Positions 54,246 to 63,987 of a stretch of DNA of 64,000 nt are shown piece after piece. Positions within the stretch are counted from its first letter, which is position 1. Each line of letters begins with the position of its first letter. This DNA is from Odontocerum albicorne (lineage: Eukaryota > Arthropoda > Insecta > Trichoptera > Odontoceridae). The notes below the pieces were generated by a model. It made no database searches, was not told the origin of the DNA, and saw only the letters and a program-made list of their open reading frames with translations. The stretch is from contig OX463849.1 of assembly GCA_949825065.1 (NCBI GenBank), positions 5,208,001 through 5,272,000 of the forward strand, read 5' to 3'. The translations under genes were made by a program, and so were the position numbers.

Positions 54246-54269
54246 GTTTAATAAATTTAGTTTATAACT

Positions 54270-54515
54270 CCTTGCCATTTAAATTAATTTATTAAACTTG
54301 ATTTATTAATTGTAATTTGTTTTATCAAACACCGTTTATTCTATTTTTTGTAACGGTATTACCCTCCCCTGATGATGAGGTGAAAGCCTTGAAACCGGTA
54401 GGGTTACACCGTTTCCAAAAGTGGAATAAACAGTGTTTGATAAAACAAATTACAATTAATAAACGGAGTTTAATAAATTAATTTAGTTTATAGCTTTTTG
54501 CCAATTTGTATTACA
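54270..54515. mobile_element. palindromic Penelope dimer 3
   Basis: Arms extend beyond the terminal unit into AT-rich flanks: TTAATTTATTAAACTTGATT TATTAATTGTAATT on the left mirrors AATTACAATTAATAAACGGA GTTTAATAAATTAA on the right. Spaced 222 bp from dimer 2 and sharing the same linker, so dimers 2 and 3 form a two-unit tandem array. Confidence 0.88.
54365..54413 (+). ncRNA. hammerhead-ribozyme-like motif (representative)
   Basis: The clearest copy. CUGAUGAU is at 54369-54376, a hairpin GAGGU-GAAA-GCCUU at 54377-54390, then GAAAC, then GGU/ACC pairing within CCGGUAGGGUUACACCGUUU. The order core, stem II, GAAA, stem III, GUH is that of hammerhead ribozymes, which are known from Penelope-like elements. 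There is one extra U after CUGANGA, and a good stem I is not obvious, so activity is not implied. Other copies: about 6994-7042, 16922-16970, 29058-29104 (minus), 36344-36388 (minus), 44806-44850, 51845-51893, 53829-53875, 54145-54192, 55779-55825 and, in the second Penelope family, 57490-57548 (minus). Confidence 0.5.
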
Positions 54516-54519
54516 ATGT

Positions 54520-55080
54520 TTAATTGGAAGGCTCATTTATTACAAATATTTTTCTCCAGCGACAGTATTTTTTGTAAAAAATACTTAGTAATGAGCAAGT
54601 TTTCTAGTAGTGTGAGATTATATCGCAATATTTCACCGCAAAGTGTGTAATTTGTCAAGAAATATAACTAACTACCTGTAATACGCACGGGACAAAATTA
54701 TTCAGAGCAGTTATTCATACAGCTTTAAATGAAAATGATGGTCATTAGTTTTGTAAATTTTTTTGGATAAATTCCCCTGTTCTATATTGTTCCCCCTTGT
54801 GTTAAATACCTCAAACTTACTTCCTCATTAGAGCTCAAACTCAAAAGAGGTTACGCATTAAATTAATTGAACTAAGCATAAACAATCTCGGTTTTTGGAA
54901 AAATTAGCTATTTGTTTTTGTAAATCAACGAAATTGAGTCAATATTATTACAAAATCCACTCATTCAAATACTATTATATTAATTCCACTCGTATTATAA
55001 AAAAAAAAACACTTCACTTGAATTAGAGATAAAATTAAAGAAATCTAAACGAACTTAATAAGATTACATAATAACATACT
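54520..55080. other. no gene seen
   Basis: AT-rich DNA between the dimer array and an RTE-4 fragment. Confidence 0.5.
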
Positions 55081-55084
55081 GTTA

Positions 55085-55350
55085 CCATACCAGGATAAGC
55101 AGAGAGGAGAGAACGCCATACTTTCATATCTCGACACACATTTTCCATATCCGAACGCTTTTTCATGCACCACCTACGATTTCTTCGTTTCTTTCTTTCA
55201 AAATGATATTCACTCGATCCAATTATACTATCCTTGGTCTTCTTCTACCACCCATTTCATTCACATTTGCACTACACATTTGTTTTGTTAGTTTTTCTTT
55301 ATTCATTCGTTATTATTTGTGCTTTTTTCATTCGTTATTACCATACGGTC
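55085..55350 (-). pseudogene. RTE-4 LINE tail
   Basis: Read on the minus strand: ERMNKEKLTKQMCSANVNEM (about 55300-55240) and GRRRPRIV, then RVNIILKERNEEI and MWKMCVEI.KYGVLSSLLIL. The two plus-strand frames at 55203-55446 are shadows. Confidence 0.72.
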
Positions 55351-55354
55351 TTTC

Positions 55355-55635
55355 ATCCAACCAGACAAGAGGAACGCAAAGTCTTACCAATTATTAATAA
55401 TAAAAGAACAATTCGTATAACGCCGTTCAGAGGACGATTTATATAGCGCTGGGTGATAAGTTACTAAGTTATATAATATTACTCGTAAACATATTTAAAG
55501 GTGCTAGTAATGTTTTGAGAACGTATTTGCAAAAGCCCTCAAAGACTGAGAAAGAGAAAACAAAATGGAAAAGGGCAAGAAACTTGAAGTTATGGCGTAA
55601 CACGTTTCGTTATTGAAGAAATATGTAATTTATTT
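55355..55635. other. no gene seen
   Basis: A short piece, AACGCCGTTCAGAGGACGAT TTATATAGCGC at about 55420, resembles 12145-12175 (AATTTATATAGCGCCGTTTA GAG) in part; otherwise nothing. Confidence 0.4.
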
Positions 55636-55639
55636 TGTA

Positions 55640-55862
55640 CATTATTTATAGTCAAGGCATTAACATTGTGGATGTTTAAGACAATGTAATTTGTTTTATC
55701 AAACACTGGTTATTCCACTTTTTATAACGGCATAACCCTATCGGTTTCAAGGCTTTCACCTCGTCATCAGGGGAGTCTGATGATGAGGTTAAAGCCTTGA
55801 AACCGGTAGGGTTATATCGTTACAAAAAGTGGAATAAACAGTGTTTGATAAAACAAATTACA
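55640..55862. mobile_element. palindromic Penelope dimer 4
   Basis: Minus arm 55685-55770 and plus arm 55777-55862 meet at CATCAGGGGAGTCTGATG, so the join is right at the hammerhead-like core of both copies. Plus-arm stem II reads AGGU-UAAA-GCCU. Outer edges end in the usual TGTAATTTG / CAAATTACA. Confidence 0.9.
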
Positions 55863-55904
55863 AGATATGTAATTTTTAAAGTCTTTAAGATCAAGTTAAA
55901 CTTT

Positions 55905-56055
55905 TACGAGGTGCATAGCCTTGCGGTAACGTACTGGACTTCCATGCGGAAGGTCGACGGTTCGAACCCTGCACTGTGCTACTCCCCTCGAATTATATTA
56001 ATTTTCTCCGCCCAGTATTCGGAGCCATAACTTCAGTCGTATATATTTTTTAAAT
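55905..56055 (+). mobile_element. tRNA-derived SINE, type 2
   Basis: GCATAGCCTTGCGGTAACGT (A box) and GGTCGACGGTTCGAACCCTG C (B box) are both well preserved. The body CTACTCCCCTCGAATTATAT and CAGTATTCGGAGCCATAACT leads to an A-rich end. Of the three type 2 copies this is the best for defining the family. Confidence 0.8.
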
Positions 56056-56059
56056 AAAA

Positions 56060-57025
56060 AAATTAGTTTGATTAAAAATCAAAACAGAGACGCCAGTACA
56101 AAACAGAGCTCTAAGGGCGCGTAATGATGGATTGATAACAATTTACAAAATATTCCAGTAGTTATTTTGACGAAAATTGGCCTGTCATATTTTAATTGCG
56201 CGATCATTCCCTCATAGAATCTAATTTACCGAGAGATGTCAACTCATTAGCGACGAAATAAATTAATTAACTTAAGGCATTCGATGACAATTTCATTTCA
56301 TTTCCAGCAGGCTCGACTCGCACAGCCTTTGTGTGTGACCTTTTAATTAACCCTAACGCGTTTTGTTGTGCTGGATGGAATGGAAACGTTAATAATGTGC
56401 AGAGATGAAGGCCTTTGAAATGTTATTTTGTCATAAGCTATTTTGGGGTTTATGGCATACTACGAGTGTAACGTGATTTAATATTTCAAGGGTATCGAGT
56501 TAAATTATATAATTATGACTACTCAAAAAATGTTACGATAAGCCTTACGCGTGTTATGTAAAGTCAGATATTTTTTTTGATCTATTTCTGATTAAATTAT
56601 TCATTATACAGGGTCTTTCGAATTGAGTGGATTTTTTATTCTTGGATAAAACACAGATGGCATCGTGAACTTGCCTGGGTCTTGTGACATTTGGGAAGTG
56701 TAATGTATGGCATTTATGAAAATGGAGTCGTATACAATACAACAACGCGTTCAAATTGTTGAATTATTTTATGTATTGTAATCTCCGGAAACGGTGATGT
56801 CAAATTGAATTTTTAGATTTTCTCTTGAGAACATATTCTTTATCGTCTAAACTTGAAGAATATGCAAAAAAAAAAATCTAATTTCTAGAGTATAGTAGAA
56901 TACCCCATTAAGACTATTATTCTCCACTTGTGCAAAGAACATTTCTTAAACTGTAGGTAAATCCACATATTTTATCTAATACTAAGTTTATAACCCAATC
57001 CTAAACGCCTAATGAAATATTAAAT
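56060..57025. other. no gene seen
   Basis: Includes a GC-richer block 56305-56390 (CAGCAGGCTCGACTCGCACA onward) without a motif. It shares nothing with other parts of the window. Confidence 0.45.
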
Positions 57026-57027
57026 AT

Positions 57028-57197
57028 GCTACTAAGTTTTTACTTGGGTTATTGCAAGACTTTTAGATGCCAGTAAGTTTTTACTTGGGTTATTGCCTGA
57101 CTATTAGATGCCACTAAGTTTTTACTTGGGTTATTGCCTGACTATTAGATGCTAGTAATCTTTTACTTGGGTTATTGCCAGACTATAAGATGCCAGC
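57028..57197. repeat. 41-bp tandem repeat, four copies
   Basis: TAAGTTTTTACTTGGGTTAT TGC recurs at 57033, 57074, 57115 and, as TAATCTTTTAC, at 57156. Each is followed by GACTATTAGATGC or a near variant. Confidence 0.95.
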
Positions 57198-57429
57198 TAG
57201 TTTTAATCCATATTCCACGATTTGGAAACGTACCAGATGAGAAATGACAGTGATTTCACAAACCAACAAGTAAATATTTATCGTTCTATTGTAGTTTTAT
57301 ATATCTTTCACAGTGAATTGTTTACGTAGAAATAATTGAAGAATTTTTTACTGAATACAATTATTTTATTATGAATAAATAATGTTTTTTTTCTTTCTTT
57401 CTATTAAACAAAGTAAAATATTGTACAAA

Positions 57430-58070
57430 CGTTTGTCAAGGCTTTACCTATAAGGGTGTCCCTTATTTTGTAAAAAACAAAAATTTTGCGACAGGTTTCT
57501 TTTTGGGTTTAATACGGGTTTCGAAGATCACCGTCTTCATCGTCAGGTAAAGATAAACTAAATTGATAAAAATATATTTCCTGTACATGTGTAAATAATA
57601 TAAGAGGAATAGGGTAGGGTAGAGAAGTGGGGAGAGACCTGATTCAATGGTAAACGCGGCGGAGAAAATGAAAATGAATCATTCGGGCAGGCCACGGTCT
57701 GGATATCCAAGGGGGTGGATTTTAAATAGGAAACATATTAAACAAAGGGCTATTATTAAAATTGGTTTGGTTAGTGATGATATTTTGACTTAATTTTATA
57801 CATTTTTTAATATCGAGGATTTCCGAATTGTCAAGCTGCAATCCCTCTCGACTAATGTGTAGAATCCGCAAACCACGATTGATATCGAACAAATTATTAT
57901 TTTCAATTAGGTGGTAAACAAACTCTGAATAATGATGGTTGTTCAGGCATCTTAAATGTTCCTTAACTCGTTTTTCAAAATTTATTTTCGTCTTGTCAAT
58001 ATAAAAATATGAACAATATTTAAATTATAATTTGTAAACTCCGAATTGAGTTAGGTTACTTTCCGTAAAC
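57430..58070 (-). mobile_element. second Penelope-like family, 3' part
   Basis: A minus-strand GIY-YIG remnant (57722-58066) is followed by a 3' region containing ACCTGACGATGAAGACGGTG ATCTTCGAAACCCG at 57548-57515. That is CUGACGAU, a 5-bp hairpin GAAGA/UCUUC, then GAAAC: the same architecture as the first family with different stem bases. It ends before the 135-bp satellite. Confidence 0.8.
57722..58066 (-). pseudogene. Penelope GIY-YIG domain, decayed
   Basis: Minus-strand translation reads TQFGVYKL, one stop, then FKYCSYFYIDKTKINFEKRV KEHL, YSEFVYHLIENNNLFDINRG, LRILHISREGLQLDNSEILD and a stop after NSPLFNMFPI. The GVY...YIG motif is present but the YIG glycine is Asp (YID), and the RF expected after EK is RV. 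The glutamate of SEILD aligns with the likely metal-binding Glu. About 115 codons of the C-terminal nuclease domain; the reverse transcriptase is missing. One stop and the glycine change show loss of function. Confidence 0.82.
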
Positions 58071-58160
58071 CCAAAAATAAACCTGTGGTGAACACAACAA
58101 TGAAAATAAGTTTTTTATTTTAATTATTTTTCCTTTTACATAAAATCACAAAGTGAAACT

Positions 58161-59375
58161 ATAGTCTTTTCGAAGATTCAAGAAATACATAACTTTAATC
58201 TATTGTAATCATCAAAGTTCCAGATTCACACTACATATTGTATCAATTGAGATTACGTACATTAAGTTTATGGACATCTCTTAAGTTTAACGAAAATAGT
58301 CTTTTCGAAGATTCAAGAAATACATAACTTTAATCTATTGTAATCATGAAAGTTCCAGATTCACACTACATATTGTATCAATTGAGATTACGTAAATTAA
58401 GTTTATGGACATCTCTTAAGTTTAACGAAAATAGTCTTTTCGAAGATTCAAGAAATACATAACTTTAATCTATTGTAATCATGAAAGTTCCAGATTCACA
58501 CTACATATTGTATCAATTGAGATTACGTAAATTAAGTTTATGGACATCTCTTAAGTTTAACGAAAATAGTCTTTTCGAAGATTCAAGAAATACATAACTT
58601 TGATCTATTGTAATCATGAAAGTTCCAGATTCACACTACATATTGTATCAATTGAGATTACGTAAATTAAGTTTATGGACATATCTTAAGTTTAACGAAA
58701 ATAGTCTTTTCGAAGATTCAAGAAATACATAACTTTAATCTATTGTAATCATCAAAGTTCCAGATTCACACTACATATTGTATCAATTGAGATTACGTAC
58801 ATTAAGTTTATGGGCATCTCTTAAGTTTAACGAAAATAGTCTTTTCGAAGATTCAAGAAATACATAACTTTAATCTATTGTAATCATCAAAGTTCCAGAT
58901 TCACACTACATATTGTATCAATTGAGATTACGTAAATTAAGTTTATGGACATCTCTTAAGTTTAACGAAAATAGTCTTTTCGAAGATTCAAGAAATACAT
59001 AACTTTGATCTATTGTAATCATGAAAGTTCCAGATTCACACTACATATTGTATCAATTGAGATTACGTAAATTAAGTTTATGGACATATCTTAAGTTTAA
59101 CGAAAATAGTCTTTTCGAAGATTCAAGAAATACATAACTTTAATCTATTGTAATCATCAAAGTTCCAGATTCACACTACATATTGTATCAATTGAGATTA
59201 CGTACATTAAGTTTATGGGCATCTCTTAAGTTTAACGAAAATAGTCTTTTCGAAGATTCAAGAAATACATAACTTTAATCTATTGTAATCATCAAAGTTC
59301 CAGATTCACACTACATATTGTATCAATTGAGATTACGTAAATTAAGTTTATGGACATCTCTTAAGTTTAACGACT
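58161..59375. repeat. 135-bp satellite, nine copies, three-unit higher-order
   Basis: ATAGTCTTTTCGAAGATTCA begins units at 58161 and every 135 bp to 59241. Diagnostic variants (TTTGATC or TTTAATC, ATGAAAG or ATCAAAG, GTACATT or GTAAATT, GGACATATC, GGGCATCTC) show units 4-5-6 to be identical in pattern to units 7-8-9. The array is highly homogeneous, so it is recent. No frame runs through it. Confidence 0.97.
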
Positions 59376-59840
59376 AGCAGCCAAATCAACTTTATTATCC
59401 TATTCCTAAGCAAATTATATAATCCGGATACGAAAGTAATGGTCTGTCGCACCAAAAATGAGACACGCCAAAAGTATATCGTGAGTCGACACAGATTCAA
59501 CAGCAAAGATGTTGACATCGTCATAAAAAGAGATTATCGTCATATAAATGGCGAGATAAACTGGAACAGACTAGATTGTATGTCGCAGTTTTCACTGGGG
59601 AAATAAATGGGTTTGTGTTTTACATTGATATTTTTATACAATAATTTTGGCCTCTTTCACCTAATGACATATTTTCTTTTGGCATATCTTTTGAAAAAAG
59701 GAGGCCCTCATTTTTTCTCTCAACTTGGTGCCCAAAATGACTTGGAGTATCTTCATTTCTAGGTTATTCATTTTTTTTATTTAATGGAACATCTATAGAG
59801 TTAGTCAATGATAACGCAACACGACAGATCGTTTTTATTA
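59376..59840. other. no gene seen
   Basis: Less AT-rich than the satellite, with an unremarkable T-rich part. No motif. Confidence 0.5.
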
Positions 59841-59844
59841 CAGG

Positions 59845-60345
59845 CACAAAGTGATTTTATTACAGGTATATTTTTGTATAATTTGCTCGATGGGTTCCAC
59901 AAAGGTTCCACAAAGACGACCTCCGTAGCCTGGTGGTAAGACACTTGTCTGCCGATCCGGAGGTTGCGGGTTTGATCCCCACTGGAACCCAGATTTTTTT
60001 AAATAGGATTGCAGTCTGGTTAACACTTAGGGCTTATAAAAACATCTTTCTGGTAGGTTAGAAGAGATTGCCACATGGCAATAAACTCGCCAGGTTTAAA
60101 AAAAAAGGTTCCCTTTTATACTCAGCTGTCATTAAAATTTCCGCCATCTTGTAAATTAACCAACACGTCTGTTTGCTAGGAGATTCACCCGATGACTAAT
60201 CGTCATGCAACGTGGCGCGAAGCGTGCAGTGTGGTCACTGCGATAGTATGCGGTAGGCGGTTCGCTAGGTTATGTCGCCTAACTTGCAGCATAGCTCTAA
60301 GCATCAAGCGAGGCTCCTACCTGTGTGGCCGAGGCCTAGTACTTA
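59845..60345 (+). repeat. unknown repeat R-A, copy 2, with SINE inside
   Basis: Aligns with 25350-25695 once the SINE is removed. The right-hand GC-rich half, CAACGTGGCGCGAAGCGTGC to CCTACCTGTGTGGCCGAGGC, is nearly unchanged. Confidence 0.87.
59910..60103 (+). mobile_element. tRNA-derived SINE, type 1, with target duplication
   Basis: AAAGGTTCC is present at 59901-59909 and 60104-60112. The head CCTCCGTAGCCTGGTGGTAA GACAC is a strong A box region and GGAGGTTGCGGGTTTGATCC CC a strong B box. After ATTGCAGTCTGGTTAACACT comes the LINE-A-shared tail TGGTAGGTTAGAAGAGATTG CCACATGGCAATAAACTCGC CAGG, then poly-A. It is the cleanest copy, about 194 bp. Confidence 0.93.
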
Positions 60346-61185
60346 TCTTATGCTTAATATAAATGGGCTCGATCCCGAGTTAAAAGTACCCTCAAGGAGA
60401 GTTTGCTTTCTACAATAAATGGTGCTATATAAATTGTCATTTTATTAATATTTCTTAGTTTTCGAAGCCAGGTAAATTTATTATTTCTGGTCTTAATAAA
60501 TCTTGTAATAAATAAGGTTTTAATAAATCTTTAAATAAATCTGGTAAATAAATCTTGAAATAAAACACTTTAAGGTTTGCAACTTTTCTAAAATGTTGTA
60601 TACAACCCTCGTACATGGTGCACGAGGGATGAACTTGATGTTTCAAGAACACCGTGCTCTCGCTGGGTACAACAAGGGTCGTTGTTCGACATTAGGGGTC
60701 GATGTCCCAGATCTGAGTTGCCAACCCCCGCCGGCAGTGTGATTCGGAACATTATGGGATGGGATACCATCTGACGTTATTAAATTTTGTAATCAGATCA
60801 AATAAAAAGGTTTATACCACCAAAAACAACAAGACAAATATTTTTCCTTTGAGATTTTGGTTGTTTGATACGAAAATCTTTATAATAAAAGCGATGGATA
60901 ATTTTTTATTACCGCTTCATTCCGAATTTTTTTTTAATTTTTCATTGATCTTCTTTTTCTTATTTTTTTGCTTTCATAAGAAGTCGGATACCATTTTTTT
61001 AAAGAAAGATCACTTCAGGGGTTTTGTGTTTTTTTTTAGTACAAAGCAGTTCGTAAGTGTCACTAAATCAATTCATATGAAATAAAGTCTGAAAGTTAAA
61101 TATAAATGTCATAAGCAATGATTTAACACTTTTTTTTTTCATACCGAGTAATTAGATTATTAAAATTTTTAGTCAAGTAATTGAG
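60346..61185. other. no recognised gene
   Basis: A 108-codon plus-strand frame (60759-61085) is rich in F and K from A/T runs and has no motif. A small run of TAAATAAATCT direct repeats is at 60475-60560. The patch 60600-60760 is GC-richer without explanation. Confidence 0.4.
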
Positions 61186-61189
61186 GATG

Positions 61190-61275
61190 TATAAAGCTGC
61201 GTGGCGACTCACTTGGCTTCTGTACAAATTGTCACCAGTTCGATTCCTGCACTCTATTACTCCACTCATAGAACA
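61190..61275 (+). mobile_element. type 2 SINE head, worn
   Basis: GCTGCGTGGCGACTCACTTG G (A box side), TCACCAGTTCGATTCCTGCA (B box) and CTCTATTACTCCACTC follow the type 2 order. Confidence 0.6.
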
Positions 61276-61279
61276 CTTT

Positions 61280-61935
61280 AATGCATTCGTAATTAATACA
61301 TACCTTTAAATCCATTCGTAATCTATTCACTGAAACAAAACAATTGATATAGAAATATACAAAAAAAAAAACAATTTTTATAGTGTTTTCCAAACATTTT
61401 TGGAAGCCAAGGAAGGGAAAAATGACGTGATAATTATTTGATTCTACAAATCCGTCTTGTACTTTCAGTAAACGGAAATGTTTCATGCTCTGACTAATCT
61501 TGGGAATGAACAATTCTGAAGAAGGCAGGAAATAATGGTAATCTCGGTTCACCCTGCTATTCGGGGTGAAAATGGCATTTCCGTTCTGGAAAAATCCTTT
61601 AAACCCTGAAACGATTTCTGTGTAGCCATAGCTTTGCTCGGGATCATAAAGTATCTGGTTGTATTGTACGGGGTATATATTTAACTTCGAATCCCACTGG
61701 CTCTCAAACTGTGTTACTTTTATTCGTTATGGTTGTGTTATAATTTTATGTGCAGCAATGGCATAACTCATCATCATCAACACATCACGTACATGAAGAA
61801 GGCAGAGAGAATGTACATACATATATAAAAAAAGTCCCACTAAATTAATTTTCGATTTAAATAGATAAATACGAGATGCTTCATAAATGTAAGCGTTACG
61901 TACAATATGCCGTGATTGAGTATATTATTCTCATG
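61280..61935. other. no recognised gene
   Basis: A minus-strand frame of 106 codons (61232-61552) overlaps the SINE head and has no motif. Confidence 0.4.
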
Positions 61936-61939
61936 AACA

Positions 61940-62280
61940 TCACGTCAAGTTGGTATTAGGGTAATCAAAGATAAAAGATTGCCACTTCATCACGTCTTGG
62001 TACACACCATATATCTTCAGCATCATCTCGTATTGTATTTTTTTTCTCTTCCCAATCACAATTTGATTAATCAAGATGTGCCACTTTTTTCTATGTCTTT
62101 TTTATTTCTCATACCATCTTTACTACTTGTATAGCTTATTTTTGTTAATCTTTCATCATTCATTAGTTCTATATAAACGAACCATCTCCGTACCCTATTC
62201 ATTCCAAAACAGGTTAGGTTTCATTTCAATATTACATCTCGAGACACTCTCAAATACGTAACTTTCACATAACCCTTATG
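61940..62280 (-). pseudogene. RTE-4 LINE tail, strongly decayed
   Basis: Minus strand: WFI then ELMNDERLTKIS (about 62190-62130), followed by MRNKKDIEKSGTS-like sequence. It matches WFGHVERMNERRLTK of the family with many changes. Confidence 0.5.
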
Positions 62281-62513
62281 TTTAATGTGTTTTGTATTAG
62301 AATTAATGTTAAGCTTGCCTGAAGAAGAGCTTGATAAAGGAACTCGAAACTTGAATCACGATCATTAGCACGGTTGAGTTGACTATAGAAGGTAAATTTA
62401 ATTAGATATCTGCTTTTACTGATAAGCGATAGTTTAAAGGCATTTTTTTTTCTAGAAGAGCTGCCGTTACCTACACAGGCAAAGCTTTACTATAGATCGA
62501 ACGTATGTTATAG

Positions 62514-62706
62514 TGCTCGGCGGTAAGTAATACACATCGGGCTTAAGATAGAGGCTGTCACTTTGTAGAGCGTCGTCTCTGTCGCACGGACTGTTAGCCC
62601 ATCGTGCATTGTGAAATTAAACATATTAGAAACGTGTGCTTTCTCTTTTCTTTCTTTTCCATTTAACCAGACTGAACCACAGCAACGCAAGGCCGGGTAC
62701 AGCTAG
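62514..62706 (+). mobile_element. Helitron-like 3' end carrying a foldback arm
   Basis: Starts with TGCTCGGCGGTAAGTAATAC ACATCGGGC, one arm of the foldback at 63078-63321, with an internal deletion. It ends with CAACGCAAGGCCGGGTACAG CTAG before T, a common Helitron-type terminus in insects. The terminal hairpin is weak. The 60-codon minus-strand frame is not a gene. Confidence 0.5.
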
Positions 62707-62709
62707 TTA

Positions 62710-63075
62710 TCAATAAAATATTAAAACACAAATTCAACAAAGACCGATAACATTTATGAAAACTGACCTAATACTCACCACCCCAAAAATTAGAATATTT
62801 TTGGCCCCAAGGCAAAATGCCTATCTGCCCCAATGACATTTAATATGATGTCATATTTAGTAAAGACAAAAGTGGGATAAATTCAGGCAGTTTATAATTG
62901 TGGTGGTTATAACGGCAAGAATTTTATACTTAAGCTTACAGAATTAAATTGTTGCGAGCATTGGTGCAAACTCTTCAATTAACTGTTTTTGATAAGTTTG
63001 TGAAGTATATTGTGAGATTACCTTTTCATTTTTACAAATTGATTATTTTCACCAATGGTTGACTAACGTGATACA
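62710..63075. other. no gene seen
   Basis: AT-rich spacer between the two related inverted-repeat elements; no motif. Confidence 0.5.
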
Positions 63076-63077
63076 AA

Positions 63078-63321
63078 TACTCAGCGGTTAGTAATACACA
63101 TCTGGCTTAAGAAACAGACTGTTGGCCATAATCGGCTAACTTCGGTTTTGTAGAGCGTCATTTCTGCCATTCATACATGTGTTCCGTCGTGATTTGTCAG
63201 TCGTTGTCAAGCGATCTAGGGTGTGCGTGCAACAGAGACGACGCTCTATAAAACCGAAAATAGCCGATTGTGGCCGACAGTCTCCTTCTTAAGCCCGATG
63301 TGTATTACTTACCGCCGAGTA
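63078..63321. mobile_element. foldback element 2
   Basis: Arms of 82 bp, 63078-63159 and 63240-63321, are reverse complements with about a dozen mismatches, around an 80-bp loop. The right arm reads GACGCTCTATAAAACCGAAA ... GCCCGATGTGTATTACTTAC CGCCGAGTA. The 62-codon frame over it is not a gene. Confidence 0.85.
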
Positions 63322-63635
63322 CTATACATCATAGTATCATCTCAATATGTATTTAACCTATTAGCTCAAAACATCTTACAATTGAGTACTGAAAGAAATG
63401 TTGTGGAATGACCCCGGACCTTTTAATGTCTTCTATCTTTAATATATTTTCTGCAGTTTATTTTGAGATATACTCGTATGTGCGATTTCGGAATGAATTT
63501 ATTATATTTATCATATGTACACATTGTGTTGTCAAAGAACCTTTATTTATTTGTTTGAATTAATCTGAGGTGGTATTTGTGAATTTGCTTTTTTTCTGCC
63601 ATCTATTTATTTTCTGTTTTTTTTTCTTATTCTAC
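63322..63635. other. no gene seen
   Basis: T-rich before the LINE-F tail; no shared sequence. Confidence 0.5.
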
Positions 63636-63639
63636 ATGT

Positions 63640-63880
63640 GCAAGGGTGTGGGCTGAAAAACATCTGCTGTCCTCGCGGCTGGGCTCGCGCTATATTGGTG
63701 GAGTGTATTTTGGCCGGGGGGATGTTATTTGATGAACCCAAACCTTTTGATATATTCTCTTTTAAATGTGTTTTCTGCTATTTATGTGTGTTTTTTAAGT
63801 GTATTAAAATATATTATGTACATACTATGTTGCTATCAATAAACCTATATTTATTTATTACTTATTTTTAACAAAAGTAA
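63640..63880 (+). mobile_element. LINE-type 3' UTR and tail (LINE-F), copy 2
   Basis: GGGTGTGGGCTGAAAAACAT CTGCTGTCC through ATTGGTGGAGTGTATTTTGG CC, then ACATACTATGTTGCTATCAA TAAACC and a TTTA-rich tail. Same family and orientation as 20425-20690. The 77-codon frame 63638-63871 starts inside it. Confidence 0.8.
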
Positions 63881-63987
63881 TGAAGTTACAACTGACAAGT
63901 GTTTATTTTTGGCGTATGAAAAAAGGAGGTTAATATAAACGAAATTACAAAGCATAGCCATAAGTTACTGTTAGTACGCAATTTCGT

